A DNA stretch of 64,000 nt from Mycobacterium sp. 852013-51886_SCH5428379 (GCF_001665575.1 NZ_LZSU01000036.1:186001-250000), one strand, 5' to 3'. Positions 11,836 through 20,773 are shown, counted from the stretch's first letter. The notes: generated from the sequence alone by a model not told the origin. A program made the numbers and translations.

Positions 11836-12658
11836 TGCCGGCGCCGACCGCCCCGCTCTGCTGGCCCGCGCGCTGCTGCGCGACGAACCGTGTGGCCATC
11901 CGGCCCATCAACCCCGGCGCCAGTCGCGCGAACAGCCACGCGCCGTGCGCGCTGCGCGGCCGAACCAGGATGGCCTTGTTCTGCTCGACCGCGCGCAGCG
12001 TGTCGGCGGCCAGCCGGTCGGCGTCGTAGGCCTTTGCCATCCCCTTCGCGCCGAGGTAGTAGTTGCGGCCGACGAAGCCGCCGATGGCGCCCTTGTCCAG
12101 GATCGGCGTCTCGACCGCACCCGGGCACACCGCCAGCACCCCGACCCCGTGGGCGGCGGCCTCCGAACGCAGCGCCTGCGACAGGCCGACGACGGCGTGC
12201 TTGGTCATCACGTAGCTGGTCACCAGACCGGCTGCGGTCAGGCCGGCCATCGAGGCGGTGTTGACGATGTGGCCGCACCCCTGGCGGATCATCTGCGGAT
12301 AGGCCGCGGCGACGCCGTGCACCACACCGCGGATGTTGATGTCGATGATCGCGTTCCACTGGTCGAGGGTGAGCAGTTCGGTGTCCCCGCCCCACGAGAT
12401 GCCGGCGTTGTTGAACATCAGGTCCAGCCGGCCGGAGCGGTCGACGACGTCGTCGACCGCGTGTTGCACCGCGGCGGCGTCGGTGACATCGAGACGTGCT
12501 GCGCGCGCTCCGATTCCGCGCGCGGTCGCCTCAGCGGCTGCTGCGTCGACGTCGGTGCACAACACCTCGGCGCCCGCGGCGGCCAGCGCCCGGCACAGTG
12601 CGGCGCCGATTCCGGATCCGGCGCCGGTGACGATGGCCTGCTTACCGGCGAAGCTCAT
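11828..12658 (-). CDS. Short-chain dehydrogenase/reductase (SDR)
   Basis: A 276-residue classical SDR: cofactor loop VTGAGSGIGAALC at residues 9-21, NNAG near 87, catalytic serine in NTASMAGL and the Y-x-x-x-K as YVMTK. Aspartate at the end of the second strand (LCTDVDAA) suggests NAD rather than NADP. A basic tail with MGRMATRFVAQQRAGQQ follows. ATG 12658 overlaps the stop of the upstream SDR by 4 bases (ATGA), so the genes are coupled. The KstR-like box upstream of the first SDR suggests lipid or steroid substrates, by inference. Confidence 0.85.
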   Translation of the reverse strand: MSFAGKQAIVTGAGSGIGAALCRALAAAGAEVLCTDVDAAAAEATARGIGARAARLDVTDAAAVQHAVDDVVDRSGRLDLMFNNAGISWGGDTELLTLDQWNAIIDINIRGVVHGVAAAYPQMIRQGCGHIVNTASMAGLTAAGLVTSYVMTKHAVVGLSQALRSEAAAHGVGVLAVCPGAVETPILDKGAIGGFVGRNYYLGAKGMAKAYDADRLAADTLRAVEQNKAILVRPRSAHGAWLFARLAPGLMGRMATRFVAQQRAGQQSGAVGAGSG

Positions 12659-13419
12659 GCCTCGGCCAGTTTCATCACGTGGCCGAGGATGTCGGGATAG
12701 CGCTTGAGGTGCGCGCCGCCGTTGAGGTCCAGCACCTCCCCGGTCATCCACGACGCGCCGGGGGAACACAGGAACGCCACCGCCGCCGCAACGTCTTCCG
12801 GTTGCCCGGCGCGCCCCAGCGGGGTGTTCTCCAGATACTCCTCGACCACGCCGGGCACGCTCGCCGCCGGATCGGTCAGCGGGGTGTGGACGAAGCCGGG
12901 CGCGACGGCGTTGACCCGGATACCGCGCGGCGCCATCTCCAGCGCGGCGACCTGGGTCAGCATCGACAGACCGGCCTTCGCCGCGCAGTAGGCGCTCATC
13001 CCGGACGCGGCCTGGCGGCCGTTGAGCGACGAGATCTGCACCAGCGCACCGCCTTCGCGCAACAGCCGGCCGGCGTGCTTGGCGACGACGAAGCCGCCGG
13101 TGAGGCAGACGTCGATCACCTCGCGGAACTGCTCGACCGGCATGTCGGTGATCATGCCGACATTGCTGAACCCGGCGCAGTTCACCACGGCGTCGAGTGG
13201 TCCGACGTCATCGAAGAGGCGCTGCACCGAGGCGTCGTCGGTGACGTCGGCGTAGGCGGCGGTGTGCGGTTCGCCCAGGTCGGCGGCGCGTTCGCGGGCG
13301 CCGTCGGCATTGCGGTCGGCCAGGACGATGCGGAATCCGTCGGCGGCCAGCGTCCGGGCGGTGGCCCAGCCGATCCCCGAGGCGGCGCCGATCACGACGG
13401 CGGTGCGGTTGGTGCTCAT
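12655..13419 (-). CDS. Short-chain dehydrogenase/reductase (SDR)
   Basis: A 254-residue classical SDR with IGAASGIGWATA near residue 10, NCAG near 80, catalytic S and Y-x-x-x-K in ISSLNGRQAASGMSAYCAAK, and the C-terminal LDLNGGAHL that is common in FabG-like enzymes. VLADRNAD again suggests NAD. The ATG at 13419 has a GGAGG ribosome site 4-8 bases upstream. It is the first gene of an SDR-SDR-AI-2E run, and a KstR-type operator lies just upstream at 13432-13445. The oxidised substrate is unknown. Confidence 0.85.
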   Translation of the reverse strand: MSTNRTAVVIGAASGIGWATARTLAADGFRIVLADRNADGARERAADLGEPHTAAYADVTDDASVQRLFDDVGPLDAVVNCAGFSNVGMITDMPVEQFREVIDVCLTGGFVVAKHAGRLLREGGALVQISSLNGRQAASGMSAYCAAKAGLSMLTQVAALEMAPRGIRVNAVAPGFVHTPLTDPAASVPGVVEEYLENTPLGRAGQPEDVAAAVAFLCSPGASWMTGEVLDLNGGAHLKRYPDILGHVMKLAEA

Positions 13420-13431
13420 ATGCCTCCAAAC

Positions 13432-13445
13432 TGGAACGTGTTGCA
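13432..13445. promoter_or_regulatory. KstR-type operator TGGAACGTGTTGCA
   Basis: This fits the published KstR consensus TnnAACnnGTTnnA exactly, with 6 of 7 paired arm positions (CTGGAAC/GTTGCAG). It lies 13 bases upstream of the first SDR start, within the 58-base gap after the formylglycine-generating enzyme gene, so the SDR-SDR-AI-2E run probably has its own KstR-controlled promoter. Confidence 0.6.
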
Positions 13446-13477
13446 GGCATCCTCGCGCATGGGCGGCGTGCGCACCA

Positions 13478-14353
13478 TCAGATCCGACGGACACAGCGGA
13501 AGCCGACGTGGCTCATCCCCGTATCGACGGGTTGCCCGCGGCGGGCCGCCGGACGGTACCGACGACAGTACGAGTCCGCGCACAGGAACGATCCCCCTTT
13601 GACGACCCGGCGCGGTACCCGGAACTGCGGCTGCGCCGGGTCGTAACTGTCCTCGGCGCAGCACGCCGACCGGGTGTCGGCATAGAAGTCCGTGGACCAC
13701 TCCCAGACGTTGCCGGCCATGTCGAACAGGCCGTACCCGTTGGGCGGGAAGCTGCCGACCGGGGCGGTGCGGCCGTAGCCCGGCTCGGGACGCCACGGGA
13801 AGTCGCCGTGCCAGTAGTTGGCCAGCTTGCGGCCCGGCGGTTCGGGGTCGTCGCCCCACGTGAACGCCGCCGCGGAGAGTCCGCCGCGGGCGGCGGTCTC
13901 CCATTGCGCCTCAGTCGGCAATTCCAGACCTGCCCATACCGCGTAAGCCTCGGCGTCGTCGTAGGCGACGTGGACGACGGGGTGCTCGGCGCGCCTGTCG
14001 ATCGACGAGTTCGGGCCGACGGGGTGGCGCCACGAGGCGCCGGGCGTCCACGTCCACCACTGGCTGAGGTGGCGTAGATCGACGGGTCCGCTGGTCCGGC
14101 GGAACACCATCGAGCCCGGCTGCAGGTTCTGGGGCGGCGCGTCCGGATAGTCGGCCGGGTTCAAGGGGCGCTCCGCAACGGTGACATAGCCGGTAGCCGA
14201 TACGAATTCGGCGAACTGGGCAGCGGTTACGGCGTGCCGCTGGATCAGGAATCCGTCGACGGCGACCTCGTGGGCCGGCGCCTCCTCCGGGTAGTGCCGG
14301 TCCGAGCCGAGGGTGGTCGTCTGGGTGGGGATCTCGACGAGATCGTCAGTCAC
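13478..14353 (-). CDS. Formylglycine-generating enzyme (SUMF1 family)
   Basis: Oxidises the active-site cysteine of type I sulfatases to C-alpha-formylglycine, using copper and oxygen. The 291-residue protein shows the FGE fold hallmarks: LPTEAQWETAARGG near 148, YGLFDMAGNVWEWSTD near 215, and the two active-site cysteines in GGSFLCADSYCRRYR, at C258 and C263. It overlaps the HAD gene start by 8 bases and lies two genes downstream of a sulfatase, an obvious partner. All catalytic elements look intact. An ergothioneine-type EgtB is the main alternative in this superfamily, but the paired cysteines favour FGE. Confidence 0.9.
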   Translation of the reverse strand: MTDDLVEIPTQTTTLGSDRHYPEEAPAHEVAVDGFLIQRHAVTAAQFAEFVSATGYVTVAERPLNPADYPDAPPQNLQPGSMVFRRTSGPVDLRHLSQWWTWTPGASWRHPVGPNSSIDRRAEHPVVHVAYDDAEAYAVWAGLELPTEAQWETAARGGLSAAAFTWGDDPEPPGRKLANYWHGDFPWRPEPGYGRTAPVGSFPPNGYGLFDMAGNVWEWSTDFYADTRSACCAEDSYDPAQPQFRVPRRVVKGGSFLCADSYCRRYRPAARRGQPVDTGMSHVGFRCVRRI

Positions 14354-15230
14354 CGAACACCGTCGTCCAGTCGTGGCGCATGCTGATCACTGTCCAGTTC
14401 CGCGCGGCTGCGTGCTCGAGCGCACGTTCCGCACCTGCGCTGTAGGCGAATTCGCGCTCACCGTCATCGTGGTTCACCAGCAGGCGCAGACCGCGGCAGT
14501 ACTGCAGCATCTCGTCGTCGCCGTTCGAGTTTCCGACCGCGATCAGCGGGCGCCGCCCGATGCGGCTCCAGATCTGCACCGGCTTCTCGGGTCCGTCGTC
14601 GAACACATCGAGTGTCGGCTGGATCAGCAGATCCCCGGACTCGCTGAACTTCAGGCCCTGCGCGCTACCGATCACGCGCTCGGCCGGGATGCCGTAGATC
14701 GCCTGCGCGATCGGTCGGATGAAGTCCCGGCCGCCGCCGGAGACGATGTAGCACGTGAACTCGTTGGCTTCCAGATACCGCAACAGCTCCACCATCGGCG
14801 CGTACGTGCAGTGGCGGTACGGCCGGGCCAGCGTGGGGTGATCGGCCCCGGCGAAGAATTCGGAGACGTGTGCGGCGTACTCCTCCACGGTCAGCGACAT
14901 GTGTAGCGAGAGGCCGGCCTGCGCAAGCAGTTTCAGATCGCTGTCGTCGCCCTGATAGTGCTTGGTGATGGCGCCGCCGAACCACTGAAGATCATGCACC
15001 GCGGCGGCGCGATACGGCTGTCGAGCGCCCAGATCGGGGTCCTCGGCGGCTTTGGCCGCCAGCCGGCGCACGAGGAAATCCAGCTGGATGTACGCCGGCT
15101 TCTCGCACCACAGGGTGCCGTCGTTGTCGAAGACGGCCACCCGCTCCTCGGGTGCGATGTCGTTTCCGGCCCACTGCACGAAGTCGACGATCGCGGACCT
15201 CGTCGAGGTGCCCTGCCACGAGTCGAGCAT
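14346..15230 (-). CDS. HAD-family phosphatase (phosphoserine-phosphatase-like)
   Basis: A 294-residue HAD hydrolase. Motif I is DNDGTL (D35, D37), motif II the serine or threonine in IVSGGGRDF, and motif IV GNSNGDDEML with the metal-binding acidic pair. No signal peptide is evident. It is sandwiched between the sulfatase (zero spacing; its ATG directly follows the sulfatase TGA) and FGE (8-base overlap), so the three are one operon. A small phosphorylated or sulfated metabolite is a reasonable substrate, but the sequence does not say which. Confidence 0.82.
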   Translation of the reverse strand: MLDSWQGTSTRSAIVDFVQWAGNDIAPEERVAVFDNDGTLWCEKPAYIQLDFLVRRLAAKAAEDPDLGARQPYRAAAVHDLQWFGGAITKHYQGDDSDLKLLAQAGLSLHMSLTVEEYAAHVSEFFAGADHPTLARPYRHCTYAPMVELLRYLEANEFTCYIVSGGGRDFIRPIAQAIYGIPAERVIGSAQGLKFSESGDLLIQPTLDVFDDGPEKPVQIWSRIGRRPLIAVGNSNGDDEMLQYCRGLRLLVNHDDGEREFAYSAGAERALEHAAARNWTVISMRHDWTTVFGD

Positions 15231-16781
15231 TCAGTCCGACGCCAGGAATTTCTCGAGCTTCTCGACGATCTGGTCGATGCTGAAGCTGGCCGGCGGATGC
15301 CGCGGCGGGAACTCCTTGAACGTCTCCAGAAACGCAGCCGCCCCCGCGGTCGCATAGAAGGCGAAGTAGTCGCGCCGCAGAAACCACTCGTAATACGTGT
15401 TGGACGTGATGTCGGCGTACTCGAACGGATCGGTGCGCAGATTGAACAGCTTCGGCACACGCAGTTCGGTGAAGGGTTCGGCCCAGATCCGCAGGGTGCC
15501 CTGGCACCGTTGCTCGGCGAACACGATCTTCCAGTTCTCGAAGCGCATCGCCACCAACTGCGCATCGTCGTTGAAGTAGAAGAACAGGCGTCGCGGGCTC
15601 TGCTCGACCTCACCGGTCAGGTAGGGCAGCAGATTGAACCCGTCGATGTGCACCTTGTATTCGGTGTCGCCGTCCGCACCGGCGCTGTGCCCCTTCTTCA
15701 GCTTGTCGCTGATGTCGGGATCACCCGCCGCGGCCAGCAGGGTCGGCAGCCAATCGTGGTGCTGGACGATCTCGTTGGACACGACGCCCGCTGCGATCTT
15801 GCCCGGCCACCGGATCAACTCCGGGACGCGGTAGGCGCCCTCCCAGTTGGTGTTCTTCTCGCTGCGGAACGGCGTGGTGCCGGCGTCCGGCCACGAATTG
15901 CGGTGTGGGCCGTTGTCGGTCGAGTAGATGACGATCGTGTCGTCGGCGATGCCGAGCTCGTCGAGGACGTCGAGGACGGTGCCCACGTTGCGGTCGTGGT
16001 CGATCATCGCGTCGTGGTACTCGGACTGCCACAGTCCGGCCTGGCCACGGCTCTCGGGCTTGACGTGGGTGTAGAGGTGCATGTGGGTGAAGTTGCACCA
16101 CACGAAGAACGGGTTGCCCTCTGCGTGCTGGCGTTTGATGTAGTCCACGGTGCGGTCGGCGATGTCGTCGTCGATCGTCTCCATGCGCTTGGCGGTCAGC
16201 GGGCCGGTGTCCTCGATGGTCTGCTTTCCGACCGGCCCGAACTTCGGGTCGTCAGGCTCTGCCGAGACCTCGGCGGTGGCCTTGCAGTTCATCACCCCGC
16301 GCGGCAGCGCCTTCTGGTACAGGAGTGGGAACTGGTCCTTGTGCGGATAGTCGTACTGCTCTGGTTCCTCTTCGGCGTTGAGGTGGTACAGGTTGCCGTA
16401 GAACTCGTCGAAGCCGTGCACGGTCGGCAGGTGCTTGTTGAGGTCGCCGAAGTGGTTCTTGCCGAACTGTCCGGTGGCGTAGCCCAGCGGTTTGAGTAGT
16501 TCGGCGATGGTGGGATCCTCGGCGGACCAACCGATGTCGACACCGGGCACACCGACCTTGCTCATCCCGGTGCGATAGACACTCTGCCCGCTGATGAACG
16601 CCGCACGGCCGGCCGTGCAGCTCTGTTCGCCGTAGGAATCGGTGAAGCGCATGCCCTCGGCGGCGATGCGGTCGATGTTCGGGGTGCGGTAGCCCATCAG
16701 GCCGTCGCTGTAACAGGACAGGTTGGTGATGCCGATGTCGTCGCCCCAGATGACGAGGATGTTCGGTTTTCCGTCGGGCAT
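15231..16781 (-). CDS. Type I sulfatase (arylsulfatase) with CTAGR motif
   Basis: A 516-residue alkaline-phosphatase-superfamily sulfatase. The metal-site aspartates lie in IWGDDIG near residue 14, and the modifiable cysteine C55 sits in GEQSCTAGRAAF, then STDNGPHRNSWPD near 300 carries the second metal cluster. The usual C-x-P-x-R motif has alanine in place of proline, a variant seen in a sulfatase subfamily. Start ATG 16781 has a strong GGAGG 5 bases upstream; there is no signal peptide, so it acts inside the cell. The gene heads an operon with HAD and FGE. The sulfate ester is not known. Confidence 0.9.
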   Translation of the reverse strand: MPDGKPNILVIWGDDIGITNLSCYSDGLMGYRTPNIDRIAAEGMRFTDSYGEQSCTAGRAAFISGQSVYRTGMSKVGVPGVDIGWSAEDPTIAELLKPLGYATGQFGKNHFGDLNKHLPTVHGFDEFYGNLYHLNAEEEPEQYDYPHKDQFPLLYQKALPRGVMNCKATAEVSAEPDDPKFGPVGKQTIEDTGPLTAKRMETIDDDIADRTVDYIKRQHAEGNPFFVWCNFTHMHLYTHVKPESRGQAGLWQSEYHDAMIDHDRNVGTVLDVLDELGIADDTIVIYSTDNGPHRNSWPDAGTTPFRSEKNTNWEGAYRVPELIRWPGKIAAGVVSNEIVQHHDWLPTLLAAAGDPDISDKLKKGHSAGADGDTEYKVHIDGFNLLPYLTGEVEQSPRRLFFYFNDDAQLVAMRFENWKIVFAEQRCQGTLRIWAEPFTELRVPKLFNLRTDPFEYADITSNTYYEWFLRRDYFAFYATAGAAAFLETFKEFPPRHPPASFSIDQIVEKLEKFLASD

Positions 16782-16926
16782 GTCGCCTCCCTGGAAAAAG
16801 CAGATCGTGTGTCGATGGTAGGACTGCGGCATCCGTCAGGGTGCCGATTGCCCGGATCGCGGAGAACCCACCGCCACGCGCGTGTCTGGCCGCCGCACGG
16901 TGCCGACGGGCGCAGAATCTAGAGCC

Positions 16927-17631
16927 ATGCTGGCCGTCGATCTGATCACCCGTGTCGGACTGGCGACCCTGCTGGGCGTGATCATCGGACTCGAGCGGCA
17001 GTGGCGGGCCCGCATGGCCGGACTGCAGACCATGGCGCTGGTCAGCATGGGTTCGGCGCTGTTTTTCATACTGGGCGCGTTCAGTTTCCCGGGCACCGAC
17101 CCGACCCGCGTCGCGGCCCAGATCGTCTCCGGCATCGGCTTTCTCGGCGCCGGCGTCATTCTGAAACACGGGCTGTCGGTGGTCGGACTCAACACCGCGG
17201 CCACGCTGTGGGCCACGGCCGCGGTCGGCGCGCTCGCGGGCGCCTGGATGTGGCGCGAAGCCATCGCCGGTGCGGCAATCGTGGTGTTCGGCAACCTGTT
17301 CCTGCAGCCGTTGGCCCGCCGGATGGATCTGCGTAGCGGACGGAGCGCCGCCGAGGCGGCTTTCGCCTACACCGTCGAGGTGGTCGGGCCCCGGGATGCG
17401 GGCGAGCACCTCCGTGCGCTCCTCAGGACGGCTCTGCACGAGGCGGGGCTGAAGGTGACGGCCATGAGTTCGTCAGTCCGCATCGCCGCCGACGAGATGC
17501 TGGTCCGCGCCGACGTCGCCGCAGGCTCCGATGTGGGGACCGAGCTCGAGACGGCGGTGAGCACCGTGGCGACCGATGTTCAGGTCACCTCGGCGCGGTG
17601 GAGTGAGACGGGTGTGGACGCGACGGCGTGA
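16927..17631 (+). CDS. MgtC/SapB family membrane protein
   Basis: A 234-residue protein with the MgtC/SapB membrane domain in the first ~130 residues (LLGVIIGLERQWRARMAGLQTMALVSMGSALF, GIGFLGAGVIL, LNTAATLWATAAVGALAGA) and a soluble C-terminal ACT-like domain. In pathogens MgtC aids growth in low magnesium and inside macrophages; other members have housekeeping roles. ATG 16927 is preceded by GAATCT 6 bases upstream, a possible leaderless -10 box. Its TGA abuts the stop of the convergent 3beta-HSD gene (TGATCA). Confidence 0.88.
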   Translation: MLAVDLITRVGLATLLGVIIGLERQWRARMAGLQTMALVSMGSALFFILGAFSFPGTDPTRVAAQIVSGIGFLGAGVILKHGLSVVGLNTAATLWATAAVGALAGAWMWREAIAGAAIVVFGNLFLQPLARRMDLRSGRSAAEAAFAYTVEVVGPRDAGEHLRALLRTALHEAGLKVTAMSSSVRIAADEMLVRADVAAGSDVGTELETAVSTVATDVQVTSARWSETGVDATA

Positions 17632-18699
17632 TCAGCGCAGCGCCTTCATCTTCTCGTACAGCTCGACGTAGTAGGGCAGGCACTGCGCCATCGCCTGCTC
17701 GGTGGTGAACAGCGGCCGGTAGTCGAGGTCGCGCTCGGCCTTGGCGATCGAGAAGTAGTTGTCCAGGGTGATGCGTTCGATCGCCAGCGGTTCCAGCGGC
17801 GGCTTGGGCAGACCGAAGCGGAAGTGCAGCCGCTGCCACAGCGTCATGATCGCGAGCACCATCCGCCCGGAGATCCGTACCGTCGGCAGCTTCTCCCCGC
17901 ATGCCTCGATGACCGGTCGGCTGAACTCGAACATGTTGACCGGGTCGCCGTCGTTGATGAAGTACGCCTGACCGGGGGCCGTCCCACCCGGCACGAGGTG
18001 CTGCGCGGCGAGGATGAAGCCGTGCACCAGGTTGTGCACGTAGGAGTTGTCGAGCTTGACGTCTTTGCTGCCGACGAGGACTTTGACGTGTCCGGCCTGC
18101 ACGCTTTCGAAGACCTTGCGGAACATCGTCTGATCACCGCGGCCCCAGATGCCGCTCGGCCGGATCGAGCACGTCAACATGTTTTCGACGCCGTTCTCGC
18201 CGAGGACGAACTTCTCCGCCACAACTTTCGTCTCGGTGTAGAGGTCGTTGAAGCGGTCGGTGTAGGGCAACGTCTCGTCGCCGGCGACGATGCGCTGTCC
18301 GCCCATCACGACGCTGTTGGACGCGGTGTAGACGAACCGTTGGACGCCGGCCGCGCGGGCGGCGCGCACCAGGTTCTGAGTACCGCCCACGTTGACGGCG
18401 AAGCTGCGCTGCCGGTACTCCTCGGTGACCGACGCCCCGCCCATCAGGTCGATGATCGCGGCGGTGTGGAACACGGTGTCCACCCCGGCCACCGCTTCGG
18501 CCACCGTCTCCGCATCACAGATGTCGCCCTCGAGCGTCTCGAGGTTCGGATGGGCCGGCAGCGGCGAGGGGGCGCGGTCGAACGACCGCACGTGGTGGCC
18601 CCGCTCCAGCAGTTCGGTGACCAGGTTGGCCCCGACGAAGCCGGAGCCGCCGGTCACCAGGACCCGGCCCAGTTCGGTCGTCAACGATGCGTCACCCAT
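17632..18699 (-). CDS. 3beta-hydroxysteroid dehydrogenase/isomerase
   Basis: A 355-residue extended SDR matching Rv1106c, the enzyme that oxidises cholesterol to cholest-4-en-3-one, the first step of cholesterol degradation. The NAD site is TGGSGFVGANLV at residues 16-27, and the catalytic Y-x-x-x-K is YTETK near 155. A KstR-type palindrome and a TATAGT -10 box (18706-18711) sit just upstream, with a 6-base spacer to the ATG, giving a KstR-repressed leaderless promoter. The M. smegmatis counterpart promoter has been studied as KstR dependent. Enzyme and regulation agree well. Confidence 0.92.
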   Translation of the reverse strand: MGDASLTTELGRVLVTGGSGFVGANLVTELLERGHHVRSFDRAPSPLPAHPNLETLEGDICDAETVAEAVAGVDTVFHTAAIIDLMGGASVTEEYRQRSFAVNVGGTQNLVRAARAAGVQRFVYTASNSVVMGGQRIVAGDETLPYTDRFNDLYTETKVVAEKFVLGENGVENMLTCSIRPSGIWGRGDQTMFRKVFESVQAGHVKVLVGSKDVKLDNSYVHNLVHGFILAAQHLVPGGTAPGQAYFINDGDPVNMFEFSRPVIEACGEKLPTVRISGRMVLAIMTLWQRLHFRFGLPKPPLEPLAIERITLDNYFSIAKAERDLDYRPLFTTEQAMAQCLPYYVELYEKMKALR

Positions 18700-18705
18700 G
18701 CGGTG

Positions 18706-18711
18706 ACTATA
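18706..18711 (-). promoter_or_regulatory. -10 box (TATAGT) of the 3beta-HSD gene
   Basis: On the minus strand TATAGT ends 6 bases before the ATG at 18699, a leaderless arrangement. It touches the KstR palindrome at 18711-18730, so a bound repressor would cover the promoter. Confidence 0.6.
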
Positions 18712-18730
18712 ACTGAAACGTGTTCCAGTT
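18711..18730. promoter_or_regulatory. KstR-type operator upstream of 3beta-HSD
   Basis: AACTGAAACGTGTTCCAGTT is a 20-base inverted repeat with one mismatched pair; its centre TGAAACGTGTTCCA fits TnnAACnnGTTnnA. KstR is the TetR-family repressor of mycobacterial cholesterol catabolism, released by 3-oxo-cholestenoyl-CoA. The gene behind it belongs to that pathway, so the site is very probably real. Confidence 0.85.
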
Positions 18731-18761
18731 TTGAAGAGTCACGCTGGAAGGCGTGGGGTCG

Positions 18762-18974
18762 TCAGTCGCCGTCGGCGTCGTTCGCCCCGAGCGCGTCCTC
18801 GATCCGCTTACGCGCACCAGCTAAGTGCGCTTCGCAGCATTTGGCCAGCGCTTCGCCTCTTTCCCAGAGGGTCAGCGACGCGTCGAGGTCGAGACCGCCC
18901 TGCTCGAGCTGCTGCACGACGGCAACCAATTCGTCGCGTGCCTCCTCGTACCCCATCTCACTAATGGGCTTCAT
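18762..18974 (-). CDS. xseB: Exodeoxyribonuclease VII small subunit
   Basis: A 70-residue helical protein with the XseB pattern [36 protein letters not shown], followed by [16 protein letters not shown]. Multiple copies bind one XseA to form the single-strand-specific exonuclease VII. The start ATG 18974 lies inside the 3' end of xseA, so translation is coupled; an in-frame GTG at 18986 is the alternative. It is the last gene of the xseA-xseB operon. Confidence 0.93.
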   Translation of the reverse strand: MKPISEMGYEEARDELVAVVQQLEQGGLDLDASLTLWERGEALAKCCEAHLAGARKRIEDALGANDADGD

Positions 18975-20196
18975 CGACTCCCTCACTTACCGCCGTGATC
19001 GCGCCGTCGGCCACCCGGATCCGCAGCCGCGCGCCCGCCGGGGCGTCGGCCGTCGCGCGCAGCACGTGCGCCCCGTCGTCGTCTGTCATCGCCTGCACCA
19101 CCGCGTAGCCGCGCGCCAGCGTGGCGGCCGGACCCAGTGTGGTCAGCCGCGCCGACAGATGGCCGACGCGTTCGGACTCGACGGCCACCAGCCGGGTGAC
19201 GTCGCGGCGGGCGGCGGCCCGGGCGCGGTCCACCTCGGCGGCGCGGGCCTCCAGGCTCTGCAGCGGCTGGGCCAGCACCGGCCGGCTGCGCAGCTGAGTC
19301 AGGTGGTGCTGTTCGCGGCCCACCCAGTTGCGCAGGGCGCGGGCGCTACGGCGGCGCAGATCGGCGACCAGCGCCTGCTCGCCCGCGGCGTCGGGCACGA
19401 TCCGCTTGGCCGCGTCGGTCGGGGTGGCCGCGCGCAGATCGGCGACCAGATCCGACAGCGGGTTGTCCGGTTCGTGGCCGATGGCGCTGACCACCGGGGT
19501 CGTGCAGGCGGCGATCTCCCGGCACAGCGTCTCGTCGGAGAACGGCAGCAGATCCTCCACGCTGCCGCCGCCGCGGGCCAGCACGATCACGTCGACGTCG
19601 TCGTCGCGATCCAGCCCGCGCAGCGCCTCCACGATCTGGGGGACGGCGTTGGGGCCCTGCACCACGGTGTTGCGCACGGCGAACCGGACCGCGGGCCAGC
19701 GGTTGGTCGCGACCGTCACCACGTCGTGTTCGGCGGCCGAGGCCCGGCCGGTGATCAAGCCGACGGTGCGCGGCAGGAACGGGATCGGTCGTTTGAGCCG
19801 GGGGTCGAACAGACCTTCGGCGTCCAACAGCCGGCGCAGCCGCTCGATGCGGGCCAGCAGCTCACCGATGCCGACGGCGCGGATCTCGCTGATGCGCAGG
19901 CTGAAGGACCCGTTGCGGGTGTAGAACTGCGGTTTGCCCAGCACGATCACCTGGGTGCCCTCGGTCAGCGCGACGGGGGCGTTGGCGACGAGGTCGCGCG
20001 GGCAGCTGACCGACAGTGACATGTCGGCGGCCGGATCGCGCAGCACCATCCACGCCGTGGTCTGGCGCAACTTCAGTTCGGTGAGCTGACCCTCGATCCA
20101 CACCATGCCGAGGCGGTCGATGTACTTGGCGACCCGGGTTGCCACGGCGCGGACCGGCCAGGGATTGTCGGCCGACTTTCCCTGTTCGTCCGTCAC
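18961..20196 (-). CDS. xseA: Exodeoxyribonuclease VII large subunit
   Basis: Catalytic subunit of exonuclease VII, which degrades single-stranded DNA from both ends. The 411-residue protein has an N-terminal OB-fold ([22 protein letters not shown]) and the nuclease core with [35 protein letters not shown] and [29 protein letters not shown]; a C-terminal coiled coil binds XseB. It overlaps xseB. The position between the lipid-droplet protein and 3beta-HSD matches Rv1108c. Confidence 0.95.
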   Translation of the reverse strand: MTDEQGKSADNPWPVRAVATRVAKYIDRLGMVWIEGQLTELKLRQTTAWMVLRDPAADMSLSVSCPRDLVANAPVALTEGTQVIVLGKPQFYTRNGSFSLRISEIRAVGIGELLARIERLRRLLDAEGLFDPRLKRPIPFLPRTVGLITGRASAAEHDVVTVATNRWPAVRFAVRNTVVQGPNAVPQIVEALRGLDRDDDVDVIVLARGGGSVEDLLPFSDETLCREIAACTTPVVSAIGHEPDNPLSDLVADLRAATPTDAAKRIVPDAAGEQALVADLRRRSARALRNWVGREQHHLTQLRSRPVLAQPLQSLEARAAEVDRARAAARRDVTRLVAVESERVGHLSARLTTLGPAATLARGYAVVQAMTDDDGAHVLRATADAPAGARLRIRVADGAITAVSEGVDEAH

Positions 20197-20212
20197 GTCG
20201 CGCGGCCGCGGG

Positions 20213-20767
20213 TCACTTGGCGTTGGCGCGGGTGATCCGGTTGGCCAGCAGGGTCTGGAACGGCGCGCGGGCCCGGGTGGCGCCCTCGTAGGCGAGCAGC
20301 GACTCCAGATCGGCCACCGACAGCGAGGGCAGCCGGGCCCGGAGCTGGGCCAGGGTCAGGGATTCGTAATCGAGTTCGGTCGCGATGCCGGGGGTGGCGT
20401 CACCGGCCGGGGCCTGCTCGGGTTCGGACTCCTGGGTGACGGATGTCTCGGGTTCGCCGGTCGAATACAGCGCGAAGCGGCCCTCGGTGCGGCGTTCGCC
20501 GTCGGAGCTCGGTTCGGACGCCTCGTCGTCGTCGAACGTCGCCCATTCGGGCTGCTCGTCCTTGGGCGGGAACAGGTTGTCCAGCGCCTCATCGCCCCTG
20601 TTCACCAGGTCGGCGATGTTCTGCTGCAGATGGATGACGATGCTGGCCACCTGGCTGGCCACCGTCATCGGATACATCAGGATGGTCTGCGGCAGCTTGC
20701 GGGTTTCCTCGACCGCGGTGACGGTGACGCCGACCAGCAGACGAACCCCATAGGGTGCGGTAGCCAT
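20213..20767 (-). CDS. Lipid-droplet-associated protein (Rv1109c-like)
   Basis: A 184-residue protein in the place of Rv1109c. Residues 1-60 are amphipathic or hydrophobic ([43 protein letters not shown]), suited to surface binding; the middle is acidic ([20 protein letters not shown]); the end ([30 protein letters not shown]) is a helical Rho-N/SAP-like hairpin. Orthologues are annotated as lipid-droplet associated. ATG 20767 follows a TAGGCT -10 box by 6 bases (leaderless), divergent from ispH. Confidence 0.8.
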   Translation of the reverse strand: MATAPYGVRLLVGVTVTAVEETRKLPQTILMYPMTVASQVASIVIHLQQNIADLVNRGDEALDNLFPPKDEQPEWATFDDDEASEPSSDGERRTEGRFALYSTGEPETSVTQESEPEQAPAGDATPGIATELDYESLTLAQLRARLPSLSVADLESLLAYEGATRARAPFQTLLANRITRANAK

Positions 20768-20773
20768 GCGCAC

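Noticed and set aside
10411-12264. 617-codon plus-strand frame rich in D, H and R
   Set aside because: It covers the AI-2E gene on the other strand, whose membrane pattern is genuine.
14958-16499. 513-codon open frame on the plus strand opposite HAD and sulfatase genes
   Set aside because: A shadow of two recognised genes, with no ribosome site and a random-looking composition.
17824-20019. 731-codon open frame on the plus strand across 3beta-HSD, xseB and xseA
   Set aside because: The three minus-strand genes are certain; the plus-strand product is Arg/Gly/His-rich and matches nothing.
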